Part shown: positions 26,953 to 36,144 of the stretch, piece by piece | Layout: every line of letters starts with the position of its first letter | Numbering within the stretch: position 1 is the first letter of the stretch | From: Pseudomonas sp. H3(2019) | GTDB lineage: Bacteria; Pseudomonadota; Gammaproteobacteria; Pseudomonadales; Pseudomonadaceae | DNA length: 64,000 nucleotides | Assembly: GCF_007713465.1 (NCBI RefSeq) | Contig: NZ_VMSG01000002.1 | Coordinates: 356,075 to 420,074, forward strand | Direction: 5' to 3' | The notes under the pieces: generated by a model | The model's database searches: none | Seen by the model: the letters and a program-made list of their open reading frames with translations, nothing else | Told to the model about the DNA's origin: nothing | Position numbers and translations under genes: made by a program

Positions 26953-29419
26953 GGGCAAAGCTCCTCAGCAGGTCTGCCGGTTGCGTACGATAGAGTTTGA
27001 ACAATGGCCAGGCCGAGGCCAGTAACGTCGCCAACATCGCCAGCCCCATCAATTCCACGAGTTGCAACGGGAACACCCGCAACGGCAGGCGCCAGCCAAA
27101 CGCCTGAACGTTGATCACCGTGTCCAGGCACCAGGCCAATGCCAATCCCAAGGGTAACGCCACCACCAGCGTGAGCAGTGCCAGCAACCAGGTCTGCCCG
27201 AGGTTGAGCAGCATCAATTGTCGGCGCGTCACGCCCAGTGCCCACAATGGCGCCAGTTGCCCGAGACGGCTCTGACTCTGGGTCAGCAAGCTGATGAACA
27301 GCGCCACGCCAGCCACGCCGAGGGTCAGGCTGTTGAGCGCCGCAGTCGCCGCGAAGGTCCGTTCGAACACCTGCGTCGACCAGCCCTTGAGCCGGGCTTG
27401 ATCAACGATGCGGCTGTCGTCCAGGGCAAAGCGCGTCTGTAGCGCCGTCAGCAGCGCGAGGGTTTGCGCCGGATCGATACGTAAATTGAAGCGACTCGGC
27501 GTCAGTTGCGGCCAGTAACGCAACAGGTGTTCGGCGTTGACCAGCAAGTGCCCCTTGGGGTTGCCGTAGTCGGCATAGATTCCGATCAGTTGCGGTGACC
27601 ATGTGCCTTGTGGTGTAGGAATGCTTAGACGGTCACCGAGCCGCAGCTTGAGTCGGCGGGCCAGTTGCTCGCTGAGCATCACCGTGTCATGCGCCACCAA
27701 CTGATCCCAGGGGCGCTCACCCAACGCTTCAAGTAACGGCCAATGCTCGCGATAGGTCGGATGGTCGATCACCCCGTAAAGGTCCGCCGGCCAGCCCTCC
27801 AATGACACTGCAACCTGCCAGCTCGGCAACACCGCGCTGAGTTTTTGTTCCGGCAGCCATTGCTGCAGTTCGGTGGCTTGCGCCGGGTTCTGCGGGTTGA
27901 CGTATAGCTCGGCGGTCAACCGTTGCTCCAGCCAGTCACTGAAGGTCTGACGAAAACCGGCGGTCATGCTGCCGGCACCGATGTTGGCTGCCAGCGCCAA
28001 CAACAGCGCCATCAAGGCCAGGCTCAGGGCCGGCAGTTGCTGACGGCAATCGGCGAGAAACCATTGCCCCAGCACCGACCGGCTACGCCCCACGAGTCGA
28101 TTCAATACGGCGTCGAGCAGCACCGGCAAACTCAATGCAGTACCGATCAACAACGCGGCCATCAACACAAAACCGCTGGCCAGGCTGTCACCCCACAGCA
28201 ACGCGATCAGGCCGATCGCCGCAACGACCGCCGCCACCCAACCCTGACGCCGCAACCAGCGCGCGTGAGCCTGATGCCAGGCTTGCGGGTTGGCCAACGC
28301 CAGCAGCGGCAGTCGCGCCGCTCGCAGCAAACTGTTCGCCCCGGCCAGCAATGCGCCGAGCAGGCTCAAACCGAGCCCGCTGAACCACCATAGCGGGCTG
28401 AGGCTCAACTGCCCCGCCACTTCGGCGCCATACAAACCACGCAAGCTGGCGGCAACGTCCGGCAACAGCAGGCTGGCCAACAGGTAGCCGCTGACTACCC
28501 CGGCCAACCCGCCGAGCAGTGCCAGCCCACCCAATTCGAGGCTCAGGCAGAAGATCAGCGTCCGCACGCTGACCCCACAGGCGCGCAAGGTTCTGAACAG
28601 TCCACGACGTTGCTCCAACGCCAGGCCGATGGCCGCGTGGACGATAAACAAGCCGACCACAAACGACAGAAACCCCAGCGCATCAAGGTTCAGGTGAAAG
28701 CTCTCGGTAAGCCGCGCCAGATTGTTCTCCTCGCCGCTGCGCTTGAGTTGCAACTGTCCCGTCAATTCGCTGGGCAGCTGCGGCTCGGTGGCTGCGAAGT
28801 CCCTGGGCAACAACAGGCGCGACAGCTGTGCCGGCAACCCCAGCACCCGCTGGGCAACTCCGATGTCCACCAGCAGCACGCCGGGGGCCATGTCGACCTG
28901 GCTGTGCAACGGTGGCAAGGTCTGCCCGTTCAGGCTTTGTGGTTGGTCGCCCTCACGCAAACCGAGCGCCTGCAAGGTTGACGGGGCAATCCAGGTACGG
29001 CCCGGCGGGCCGACAAAATCGACCATCTGCGCCATGTCGAGGTGTTGTCCGGCCAGCGCCGAACCGCTGGGCAACGACAACGGCTCGATGCCCATCAACT
29101 GCAAGCGCAGGTCTTCACGCCCCTTGAGTTGAATTCGTGCCTGCAACACCGGTGACACCGGCCAACCGGCCCGGCGCAGGTCGACGAACACTCCCTGAGA
29201 GAAGGTCGCGCCATTCGGCGCACTGAGGCTGGCCTGGGGTTCACCGCCAATCAGCTGACTGGCGCGAGCGTAACTTTCTCGCGCCTGACTGTTCAGCGCC
29301 TGCACCCCGGTCAACAGGCCGGTGGCCAGCCAGAGCCCGGTCAGCACACTGAAAAACTGCACCGGGTGCTGACGCCAATGGCTGAGCAGCGCTCGCAAGG
29401 TTTCACGCAAAACGTCCAT
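26942..29419 (-). CDS. FtsX/MacB-type ABC transporter permease
   Basis: The ATG at 29419 sits one base after the ATPase stop (TGATATG), giving 825 residues. Layout: one N-terminal membrane helix, a large periplasmic domain, three helices of an FtsX module around residues 240-370, further helices (about 390-480), a second periplasmic domain and a final three-helix FtsX module at the C-terminus. This duplicated design is that of type VII ABC exporters such as LolCE-like and AttF/G proteins, which move lipids or lipoproteins by mechanotransmission. It works with the adjacent ATPase and the CrtC-like lipoprotein. Confidence 0.88.
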   Translation of the reverse strand: MDVLRETLRALLSHWRQHPVQFFSVLTGLWLATGLLTGVQALNSQARESYARASQLIGGEPQASLSAPNGATFSQGVFVDLRRAGWPVSPVLQARIQLKGREDLRLQLMGIEPLSLPSGSALAGQHLDMAQMVDFVGPPGRTWIAPSTLQALGLREGDQPQSLNGQTLPPLHSQVDMAPGVLLVDIGVAQRVLGLPAQLSRLLLPRDFAATEPQLPSELTGQLQLKRSGEENNLARLTESFHLNLDALGFLSFVVGLFIVHAAIGLALEQRRGLFRTLRACGVSVRTLIFCLSLELGGLALLGGLAGVVSGYLLASLLLPDVAASLRGLYGAEVAGQLSLSPLWWFSGLGLSLLGALLAGANSLLRAARLPLLALANPQAWHQAHARWLRRQGWVAAVVAAIGLIALLWGDSLASGFVLMAALLIGTALSLPVLLDAVLNRLVGRSRSVLGQWFLADCRQQLPALSLALMALLLALAANIGAGSMTAGFRQTFSDWLEQRLTAELYVNPQNPAQATELQQWLPEQKLSAVLPSWQVAVSLEGWPADLYGVIDHPTYREHWPLLEALGERPWDQLVAHDTVMLSEQLARRLKLRLGDRLSIPTPQGTWSPQLIGIYADYGNPKGHLLVNAEHLLRYWPQLTPSRFNLRIDPAQTLALLTALQTRFALDDSRIVDQARLKGWSTQVFERTFAATAALNSLTLGVAGVALFISLLTQSQSRLGQLAPLWALGVTRRQLMLLNLGQTWLLALLTLVVALPLGLALAWCLDTVINVQAFGWRLPLRVFPLQLVELMGLAMLATLLASAWPLFKLYRTQPADLLRSFAHED

Positions 29420-29420
29420 A

Positions 29421-30089
29421 TCAGCGCTGGCCTGCGTCGACCAGGCGTCCACCGTGCAACAGCACTTTTTCGGCGAGCCGTGCGGCGACCCGTGGGCTGT
29501 GGGTGACCATCAACAAACTGCAGGGGCTGTCATCGAGCAGCTCCAGCAGCAAGTCGAGCACCTCGTCGCTGGTGTGTTCATCGAGACTGCCGGTCGGCTC
29601 ATCGGCCAACAGCAGACGCGGACGCGACGCCAGCGCCCGACCGAGCGCAACCCGTTGCTGCTGGCCACCGGACAATTGCTCCGGATAACGTTGGAGTAAA
29701 TCCCCCAGCCCCAGCCGCGCCACCAGGTGCGCCTGCCAACGCAGGTCATGGCGCCCGGCCAAGCGTGCCTGGAATGCCAGATTGTCCTCGACCCGTAGGC
29801 TGCCAATCAGGTTGTACTGCTGGAACACCAGGCCGATTTCAGTACGCCGCCAATTTGCCAGCTGCCCTTCGTTCATCTGCTCGAGGCGCTGATTGCCCAT
29901 ACGGATGCTGCCGCGATCGACCTTGTCGAGCCCGGCAATCAAATGCAGCAAGGTGCTCTTGCCACTGCCCGATTCGCCCATCAGCGCCAGGCTGCTGCCT
30001 TGCGCCAGGTGCAAGTCGACACCCTGCAACACCGCCAATGGGCCTTGGGGAGTGGCGTAGCTCTTGAACACGCCGTGCACCTGAAGCAT
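29421..30089 (-). CDS. LolD/MacB-type ABC transporter ATPase
   Basis: The 222-residue protein has a full ABC core: Walker A GESGSGKST (about 38-46), Q-loop FQQYN, signature LSGGQQQR, Walker B LLLADEP and the H-loop MVTHS. It is of the small LolD/MacB ATPase class that pairs with FtsX-type permeases. It is the first gene of a three-gene leftward operon. A five-base tandem repeat lies 54 bases upstream of its start. Confidence 0.92.
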   Translation of the reverse strand: MLQVHGVFKSYATPQGPLAVLQGVDLHLAQGSSLALMGESGSGKSTLLHLIAGLDKVDRGSIRMGNQRLEQMNEGQLANWRRTEIGLVFQQYNLIGSLRVEDNLAFQARLAGRHDLRWQAHLVARLGLGDLLQRYPEQLSGGQQQRVALGRALASRPRLLLADEPTGSLDEHTSDEVLDLLLELLDDSPCSLLMVTHSPRVAARLAEKVLLHGGRLVDAGQR

Positions 30090-30142
30090 GGGAACGCTCG
30101 TTCGACAGAAGGTGAGATCAAGGATAGCGGACAGGATTGAAC

Positions 30143-30166
30143 GGTCTGGTCTGGTCTGGTCTGGTC
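30143..30166. repeat. GGTCT pentanucleotide tandem repeat
   Basis: Four full and one partial copy of GGTCT in a row. It sits 54 bases before the ATPase start of the ABC operon, in its likely promoter or leader. Not in a reading frame. Confidence 0.85.
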
Positions 30167-30169
30167 AAC

Positions 30170-30435
30170 TGGACGAATTCGTCGATATCCTTGCGCTCAT
30201 GTTGATGTCCAGGTAGTTGCCGAACACGCTTTCATCGATGATCCAGACGATGTCGTGACTGATTGGCGCATTCACCCGCGTCAGGCTGACCGGCCCGCAC
30301 AAACAGCACTGCGCTCAGCAGCTTCACGCCGGCCAGCGGCGCCGCTATCAACGCATAGCCTGGCATTGCCAGACTCCGACGCGGCTTGAGGCCAATCCCG
30401 GACAACAGCAGCAGTTCCTTCAGGTATCTCGTCAT
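30170..30435 (-). pseudogene. frameshifted remnant of an alkaline-phosphatase-superfamily (sulfatase-like) membrane protein
   Basis: An ATG-initiated frame at 30435 reads MTRYLKELLLLSG and a hydrophobic stretch (LIAAPLAGVKLLSAVLFV) until about 30285. From there the sense continues in another frame as ISHDIVWIIDESVFGNYLD, ending at a stop near 30172. DIVWIIDESV-G-YLD resembles the start of the metal-binding sulfatase/phosphoethanolamine-transferase domain. The gene is broken by a frameshift near 30285 and lacks nearly all its catalytic domain. It marks debris at the left edge of the EPS island. Confidence 0.5.
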
Positions 30436-30941
30436 GAGTCCTCTCTCGCTCAGGATCGGTATGGCGAGTTAGTGACTGGCCATTTTTTGGCACTAGCAGC
30501 ACGCACTTAAAGCGCAGGAAATGTCATCTAACGTGCAAAAGCGTCAAAAAACAGATGACTCAAAAATGACACACCTACATCTTGTCAACACTTGTAAGTC
30601 AAGCTTTACGACCGTTTATCGCTTTCTTTACAGCGTCTGAAACGCCTCAACCATAGGCAGAGCCGCTGTCTGACGGCACTTGATGGCTGATCGCCTAACT
30701 CCTGACCATTTTTCAACATGAGGAACATGTCAGTTTGCTGACATGGTTTGTCCACGCTGGGCTATACCCCGGTCTAGGGCTGGATGAATATGTGATCGCG
30801 GATTACCGTCGTGGCAAGACGGATGTGGAGAGCCTGCGAAGCGCCTACTGCTGCAGATAAGCGCTTACAAGATTTTATGAGATTGGCTGTGTCACGGCTG
30901 GCGGCTCATATTCCGCATTGACCTCCAAGGGGGTGAATTCG
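30436..30941. other. AT-rich region before the EPS island
   Basis: No complete gene. A perfect palindrome lies at 30726-30745. Downstream of it a short rightward open stretch (about 30743-30861) reads as plausible protein (GLDEYVIADYRRGKTDVESL) but has no start codon or ribosome site, so it may be a further gene remnant. Confidence 0.4.
30726..30745. promoter_or_regulatory. operator-like palindrome
   Basis: CATGTCAG and CTGACATG are perfect inverted eight-base arms around TTTG. It is located about 200 bases upstream of the lipoprotein stub and 530 bases upstream of the first EPS gene. It could bind a dimeric regulator; a very short RNA hairpin is the alternative. Confidence 0.4.
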
Positions 30942-31229
30942 ATGAAGATGTATTTGAGCAAAGTTGGCAAAGACGCCTGGGTCGCGCTCCTTGCAGTCTG
31001 TTCTGTTGGCTTGGCGGCCTGCTCCTCGCCGGCTGAGAAGGCCAGCAAGTATTACGAGAAGGGTCTGGCGCTGATGGTTCAGGTCGACTTGCTCAAGGCT
31101 CTGGCACTAGGAGAGCTGTCAATGTGGTGCGAATCATCGAAGCTGCGGTGCACCACTGATGGATCATTCAACGCTGACAAGTTAATTAATAATTATATTT
31201 TCATTGCCTTTTTATTATTTGATAGATAA
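30942..31229 (+). pseudogene. truncated PrsT-like (PEP-CTERM system) TPR lipoprotein
   Basis: The ATG at 30942 has AAGGGGGTG upstream. The 95-residue product has a lipoprotein signal (lipobox GLAAC, Cys27) and then SSPAEKASKYYEKGLALM..DLLKALA, which matches the start of the first TPR of the long PrsT lipoproteins of exosortase-linked EPS clusters. After about residue 56 the similarity stops and an unrelated tail (LGELSMWCESSK...) leads to a stop. PrsT proteins are normally many hundreds of residues, so this is a stub left by deletion. Confidence 0.6.
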
Positions 31230-31260
31230 GCGTTTTGGATTCTCGATTTAATGAGGTCTA

Positions 31261-32685
31261 ATGATGATATTCGAACCCAGCAGTAGCCGCTCCATACTTC
31301 AGCGACGAAGCAGTACCAGTAACGCTATTCAGGCCGGTCTCGATTTTGTTGCGGTGATCGGTGTCGCATGGTATCTGATCGATTATCATATCGGCGTTAT
31401 AACGCAGGCTTATGTCATCATGCTCCTGTTGCTGCTTGGGGCGTTGGCCGTCGTCTACGACCATTATGCTATTTACCGAAGCAATGTTGGATTTACCGTC
31501 AAAGCATTTAAGCTTTTAAAGGCGTGGCTTGCGGCTTTTGGCTTTCTCGTTGTCATGGCCTTTCTGACCAAACAAAGTGAACAGTACTCGCGCCTATTGG
31601 TTGCGCAGTTATTTATTGTTGGATATTTCGCTCAGTTGCTTTTGCACCTGGCGACACTCGAAGTGCAAAAGAAACTCTTGACCCACCCGAATCAATTGGA
31701 AGCCGCTCTTATTATTGGCTCGGGGGAGCTCGCCAGCTTCCTTCACCAGAAAATAAGCAATAATCCCTGGCTTGGTGAACGGGTGGTCGGTTGTGTGTTG
31801 ATTGAGGCGGGTGATGATCGGGGGAAGGAGGGCTCAGAAAGCACGCAACGTTTGTCAATACTGGGTAATATTTCCGACCTTGATAAATTAATCATGCGAC
31901 ACTCCATTCGTACCGTATATTTCGTTACACCTCTGGATGGCTCGGAGGTCATTAAGGATGTTTACTTAAAGCTGCTTGATAAGCACATTGCTATTAATTG
32001 GGTGCCTGACATTTTTTCACTGCGCTTGATCAATCACAGCGTTCGTGAAATTGCCGGTATTCCCGTGCTGACTTTGTCTGAAACTCCGCTGATGGGGATG
32101 CGTCTGTTTCTGAAGAATTTCGAGGACAAAGTCTTGGCTTTTCTCATCTTGCTTCTTGCGGCTCCTTTGCTGGTGGCTATAGCGGTTGCCATTAAGGTCG
32201 ATAGCCCTGGACCGGTGTTCTTTCGACAGGAGCGCATGGGGTGGAGTGGAGTTTTTCGTATCTGGAAGTTCAGAAGCATGGTCGTCCATCAGCCGGAAGA
32301 CGGCATCGTCAAGCAGGCAGAAAAGAATGATCCGCGCATGACCAGGGTTGGAGCCTTTATTCGGCGAACTAGCCTGGATGAGCTACCACAGTTGTTCAAC
32401 GTTTTGATGGGGGAAATGTCCCTGGTGGGGCCTCGCCCGCATGCTATTCAGCATGATGCGCAGTACTCGCCTGGCATCGCAGACTACTTTGCGCGTCACA
32501 ATATCAAGCCAGGCATCACAGGCCTGGCTCAGGTGCGTGGCTTTCGCGGTGAAACGAGAGATATAGAGCAGATGATTCAGCGTGTTGAGTCTGACATTGA
32601 GTACATCAACAACTGGTCGCTCTGGCTTGATTTCGTCATTCTTCTGCGAACGCTGTTTGCCTTCACCGGCAAGCGAGCCTATTAG
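31261..32685 (+). CDS. WcaJ/PslA-like undecaprenyl-phosphate sugar phosphotransferase
   Basis: This 474-residue protein has four N-terminal membrane helices (about residues 20-120), a CoA-binding-like Rossmann domain ([23 protein letters not shown]), a fifth helix near 285 and the catalytic bacterial sugar transferase domain ([57 protein letters not shown]). It loads a hexose-1-phosphate on undecaprenyl phosphate and so starts each EPS repeat unit. Length equals that of PslA and WcaJ. It is first in a rightward three-gene set. Confidence 0.93.
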   Translation: MMIFEPSSSRSILQRRSSTSNAIQAGLDFVAVIGVAWYLIDYHIGVITQAYVIMLLLLLGALAVVYDHYAIYRSNVGFTVKAFKLLKAWLAAFGFLVVMAFLTKQSEQYSRLLVAQLFIVGYFAQLLLHLATLEVQKKLLTHPNQLEAALIIGSGELASFLHQKISNNPWLGERVVGCVLIEAGDDRGKEGSESTQRLSILGNISDLDKLIMRHSIRTVYFVTPLDGSEVIKDVYLKLLDKHIAINWVPDIFSLRLINHSVREIAGIPVLTLSETPLMGMRLFLKNFEDKVLAFLILLLAAPLLVAIAVAIKVDSPGPVFFRQERMGWSGVFRIWKFRSMVVHQPEDGIVKQAEKNDPRMTRVGAFIRRTSLDELPQLFNVLMGEMSLVGPRPHAIQHDAQYSPGIADYFARHNIKPGITGLAQVRGFRGETRDIEQMIQRVESDIEYINNWSLWLDFVILLRTLFAFTGKRAY

Positions 32686-32719
32686 CCAGTCTGAAGGCAA
32701 GTGAAAAAGAGTGCCGAAA

Positions 32720-33862
32720 ATGAAAGCGTATTTAGCGGTACCGATCCGAAAACTCATATCCCCCTCAATACGATTTGAGCTAAGAAAAACTGCAGCCTGG
32801 CTGCGAGACATACTTGGGCGAGCCTGTTTCTGGCGCTGGGAGATTGTCAGATTCAAACTGCGCAACGACAGTCCTTACGACATCCTCTATGTGGGAAGAA
32901 GAGCACAGCGGGAGATGGCCAAGGTTATCCTGGGGGTGGAGTCTCCTGTGGCCGACAGCAAATCGGAATCGGATAAATCGAACCGTACGGTTCTGGTCAG
33001 TGAAATGCCAACTTTGGGCGCGTTGTATGTGCCTCACTTTCTGAGTGCTATCGTGCCGCTGGGTCGCTCCATTGACGATATCACGGCGGGATACGATAGT
33101 AAGTTACGTCGAAACATACGCAAGAACCAGTCGCACTACCGAATGAGGCAGGCGCTGACGGACGACGAAATTGAAAGAGCCGACAGGGAAATGCTTCAAC
33201 CCTATGCCATCGCAAGGCATGGCACTGCCGCCTCGCAAATTGCCACACATGAAGTTTCAAGGATAGCAAAGACGTTCGGCCGGCTCGATCTAATACTGCT
33301 GGAAGACGAAATTGTTGCATGCCAACTTGCGTGCGTAATTACCCGGGCCGGAAAGCGCTACTGGAGCATGATACGTGCCGGCTATCCTGAGGCGGTTTTT
33401 TCAGATACCAAAAGGCTGAATGAAGTCAACTCGATCACTACATTCATGGAGCTTGAGTGGGCAATAAATAATGGCTTTGACTATTATGATATCGGTACTT
33501 GCCTGGCCCGTCCCGACGACGGACTTCTCGAATGGAAAAGAAGACGTGGCGGTGATATTGATACGCTGGGTAACCACGCTTATATGTTTGTCCGACTACC
33601 CAAGGTGGGGGCAGCCCAACTCCTTTGGCATACACCGTTATTTGCTGTCGAGGGAAAAAAGCTGACACTTCATCTTGGCTTGCCGGACGGGAAAAACGAT
33701 GAGGAAGTGGCGACTCGTTATATTAACATGGGGTTTGGCGGGCTATACAAAATTTATCTCTACTGTGCCAAGAGCCCAAGCGAATTTCTTCTCGACAGGT
33801 TACGTAGTCGTTATGCTCATTTGAAATCCCCACCCATTGTGGAGAGAATCATATCTACCTGA
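32720..33862 (+). CDS. FemAB/GNAT-like acyltransferase of the EPS cluster
   Basis: The ATG at 32720 gives 380 residues; a GTG at 32711 is an alternative. The central part (KLRRNIRKNQ, then LDLILLEDEIVACQLACVITRAGKRYWSMIRAGYPE, and FDYYDIGTC) follows the pattern of the GNAT-fold FemAB-like (BioF2/CelD) proteins often found in polysaccharide clusters. It probably transfers an acyl or aminoacyl group to a sugar of the repeat unit; donor and acceptor are not known. It follows the initiating transferase by 34 bases. Confidence 0.72.
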   Translation: MKAYLAVPIRKLISPSIRFELRKTAAWLRDILGRACFWRWEIVRFKLRNDSPYDILYVGRRAQREMAKVILGVESPVADSKSESDKSNRTVLVSEMPTLGALYVPHFLSAIVPLGRSIDDITAGYDSKLRRNIRKNQSHYRMRQALTDDEIERADREMLQPYAIARHGTAASQIATHEVSRIAKTFGRLDLILLEDEIVACQLACVITRAGKRYWSMIRAGYPEAVFSDTKRLNEVNSITTFMELEWAINNGFDYYDIGTCLARPDDGLLEWKRRRGGDIDTLGNHAYMFVRLPKVGAAQLLWHTPLFAVEGKKLTLHLGLPDGKNDEEVATRYINMGFGGLYKIYLYCAKSPSEFLLDRLRSRYAHLKSPPIVERIIST

Positions 33863-33882
33863 GCAGCTTTCTGATATTAAAA

Positions 33883-35052
33883 ATGCAGTTCAGGCGCTTG
33901 CGCCATTTACTGTTTTTTGTAGAGGCGGATGAGAGTGAACATGATATGTCGGAATTACGCGTGTTAACGAGCAGTCACCGGACAACATGGAGCCTTGCGG
34001 CATACCGGCATATTGTAAGAGCGCGGGTTATGCGAAAGCCGGCGGAAACCCCGCAAAGTGCAGCGGTGAAAAGCTGGACTATTGCGCCTGGCGAAACATC
34101 AATTTCTCCACCGGCTTTTTTCCTGCCCAATCAACTCGAACGTGTGACAGGATGGGAGGAAGAACGCTTTTTTCCTTACGAACACCCCCGTCGTACAATG
34201 GAAGGAATCGGCAGCGTTGATCATGGTCCAACACGGGGCCACCTGCTTAAAGATGTCTGGCTGATAGATGGAACACTCTACAAGGGCAACGCAAAATCCT
34301 GCTTATCTCCTAGATCTGGTTGGCTTCCAAAAATCTCCGTGGAAACCGAGATGGAGCGCGGGGCGATTTACTGTACAGCAGGTGGAAACAAATGGTTTGG
34401 CTCCTGGCTGATGGAAGACTGTGTCACTTACCCATTAGCATGCGACGAAGGAGTTCCGGTGACGACCGCGCCATCCATCAGGTCTCCTCTATTTCCCCAG
34501 ACTCCCGAATATGAGGACTGGCTTGGCATAACACCGGTTCGTTTGCGCAATGCGTTTTTTCGTGAGCTCGTGATATTCGATGATCTAAGTCAAAATCGAA
34601 ATAGGCATTTACGCTTTCGCGCGATGGGTGAAAAATTACTGTCACACGTAAGGTATAGCTCTCACCCCGGAGTTTTCATTCTGCGAGGCGGCAACGGTGA
34701 ATTGCGACGGTTACACAATGAAATGGAACTCGCTGAACGTCTACATAACCGCAGAGGTTTTCGCATTCTCGACCCTTCGAAAACCGATGTTCCGACCATC
34801 GTAGCGACCTGCGCTGGAGCAAAAACCGTGGTGGGGGTCGAGGGGAGTCATCTCGTACATGGTGTCAATGTACTTCAGCCTGGTGGCTCATTGCTGGCTC
34901 TGCAGCCCCCGAATCGTTTCATCTGTTATTACAAGTACTTAACGGATCGCGATCACCAGAATTTTGGCTTTGTGGTGGGAACGCCAGAGGGCGATGGCTT
35001 TACAATCGACCCCGATGAGGTTGAGCGCACTCTAGACCTATTCCCTTCTTGA
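33883..35052 (+). CDS. glycosyltransferase family 61 (DUF563)
   Basis: The C-terminal half is characteristic of GT61/DUF563: ILRGGNGELRRLHNEMELAE, GFRILDPSK, AKTVVGVEGSHLVHGVNVLQPGGSLLALQPPNRF. The first 130 residues are variable. Starts at 33883 and 33946 (MSELRVL) are both possible; neither has a strong ribosome site. As a cytoplasmic transferase it would add a sugar, for example xylose or a related pentose in known members, to the EPS repeat unit. It lies 20 bases after the FemAB-like gene and ends this operon. Confidence 0.8.
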   Translation: MQFRRLRHLLFFVEADESEHDMSELRVLTSSHRTTWSLAAYRHIVRARVMRKPAETPQSAAVKSWTIAPGETSISPPAFFLPNQLERVTGWEEERFFPYEHPRRTMEGIGSVDHGPTRGHLLKDVWLIDGTLYKGNAKSCLSPRSGWLPKISVETEMERGAIYCTAGGNKWFGSWLMEDCVTYPLACDEGVPVTTAPSIRSPLFPQTPEYEDWLGITPVRLRNAFFRELVIFDDLSQNRNRHLRFRAMGEKLLSHVRYSSHPGVFILRGGNGELRRLHNEMELAERLHNRRGFRILDPSKTDVPTIVATCAGAKTVVGVEGSHLVHGVNVLQPGGSLLALQPPNRFICYYKYLTDRDHQNFGFVVGTPEGDGFTIDPDEVERTLDLFPS

Positions 35053-35511
35053 AGACTTGATCTGAACCACGCTCCTCGTGTCAAGGTCGAGCCCCCATTC
35101 CGCGCGATCAAGCGCCAATTTGGGTATCAGCAACGCACCCTGGATCAAATTTCAATCGGCAGGGAGAGTCAGTTTTCCGTATGCGCTCCAGCATCCGCGG
35201 CCGCCCCGTTTCACGTTGAGCGGAAAGGCCAAAGGCGGTGCGGGGCGTGTGTTGCATTTGGTCTTTGAGACCGCCCTGTAGCGGGCGATGCTCAAGCCTG
35301 AAGCTATTTCATGCGGATAGAGCCCGCTTGATTGATGACTGACGTGTTTGCCGTGACGTTATTTTGACGAAATTACACTGATTTTCTATTTATATTTATC
35401 GTGATGACGCACTATTGACGCGACAGCTATGTGCCTACTATGCTCAATTTAACTTGATAAAGATTCCTTCGTCCGACAAAAGAATACTCCTCTGCTCAGG
35501 GAGGCGATGTT
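35053..35511. other. intergenic region before the PEP-CTERM protein gene
   Basis: A 459-base gap. Its right half is AT-rich and contains the promoter-like pair at 35415-35444. The left half has small open frames without ribosome sites. No gene supported. Confidence 0.4.
35415..35444 (+). promoter_or_regulatory. sigma70-like promoter of the PEP-CTERM protein gene
   Basis: TTGACG (35415-35420) and TATGCT (35439-35444) are separated by 18 bases and stand about 68 bases before the ATG at 35512. The boxes are close to the sigma70 consensus. Confidence 0.45.
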
Positions 35512-36012
35512 ATGCACCCGACACTTTTTATTAATTCCGTTTTGTTATTGATGCTCCTGAGTGGTGCGACTTTTTCTAGTGCTCAGGCGGCCAGCTTGGT
35601 CTATAAACCTAGTTGCATGAGCAACTCTGGCGAGGATTTAGGGCCTCCACCAAGCATGCTGATCGAAGAGCGCGCGGGTGGCAACGCCATTGGCTTTCAC
35701 ACCGACTTCTCCGGTGATTCTCACACGCAGAGCATTGCTCCCATGGAAGTGCTTAACAATGGAGTCAACGCTCTCGGCAAGTGGGTCAACTTCCTTGGGC
35801 CGTGCGCCAATACTTCTTCATTTAACAGTTTGATTGCGGCGCTTGCCAATGGCCAGTTCAGGGTTGGTCGGCATGTCCAGGGTATAGGTCTGGCTGGGAC
35901 AGCTAATTCTTATATCAATCAACGGAGTGCGGTACCGCTTCCTGCGGCAGCTTGGTTATTTTCTTCCGCGTTGTTTGGATTTATCGTGTTTGCCAATCGA
36001 CGGAAGGTGTAG
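35512..36012 (+). CDS. secreted protein with PEP-CTERM (VPLPAAAWLF) sorting signal
   Basis: GGGAGG precedes the ATG. The 166-residue protein has a signal peptide (cut near SAQAA), a body of about 110 residues without known domain, two cysteines (CMSNSG and GPCANTSS) that may pair, and a C-terminal tripartite signal at 140-166: VPLPAAAWLF, a hydrophobic helix, and the basic end NRRKV. That is the PEP-CTERM signal recognised by exosortases. No exosortase is in this window. The protein lies inside the EPS island with its own promoter, so it is likely a surface or matrix protein that goes with the polysaccharide. Confidence 0.8.
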   Translation: MHPTLFINSVLLLMLLSGATFSSAQAASLVYKPSCMSNSGEDLGPPPSMLIEERAGGNAIGFHTDFSGDSHTQSIAPMEVLNNGVNALGKWVNFLGPCANTSSFNSLIAALANGQFRVGRHVQGIGLAGTANSYINQRSAVPLPAAAWLFSSALFGFIVFANRRKV

Positions 36013-36144
36013 GTAGTGCTTTCGTACAATGCCTCCCCATGGTTGGATCGCTGTAACCGAACCAGTTCTGCAACAGATGCACGCGCAGCATCGCCATCAA
36101 CGCAGAGGCCGGACGAACCGCCCTCCCCCTTCGGGCAATGTATT

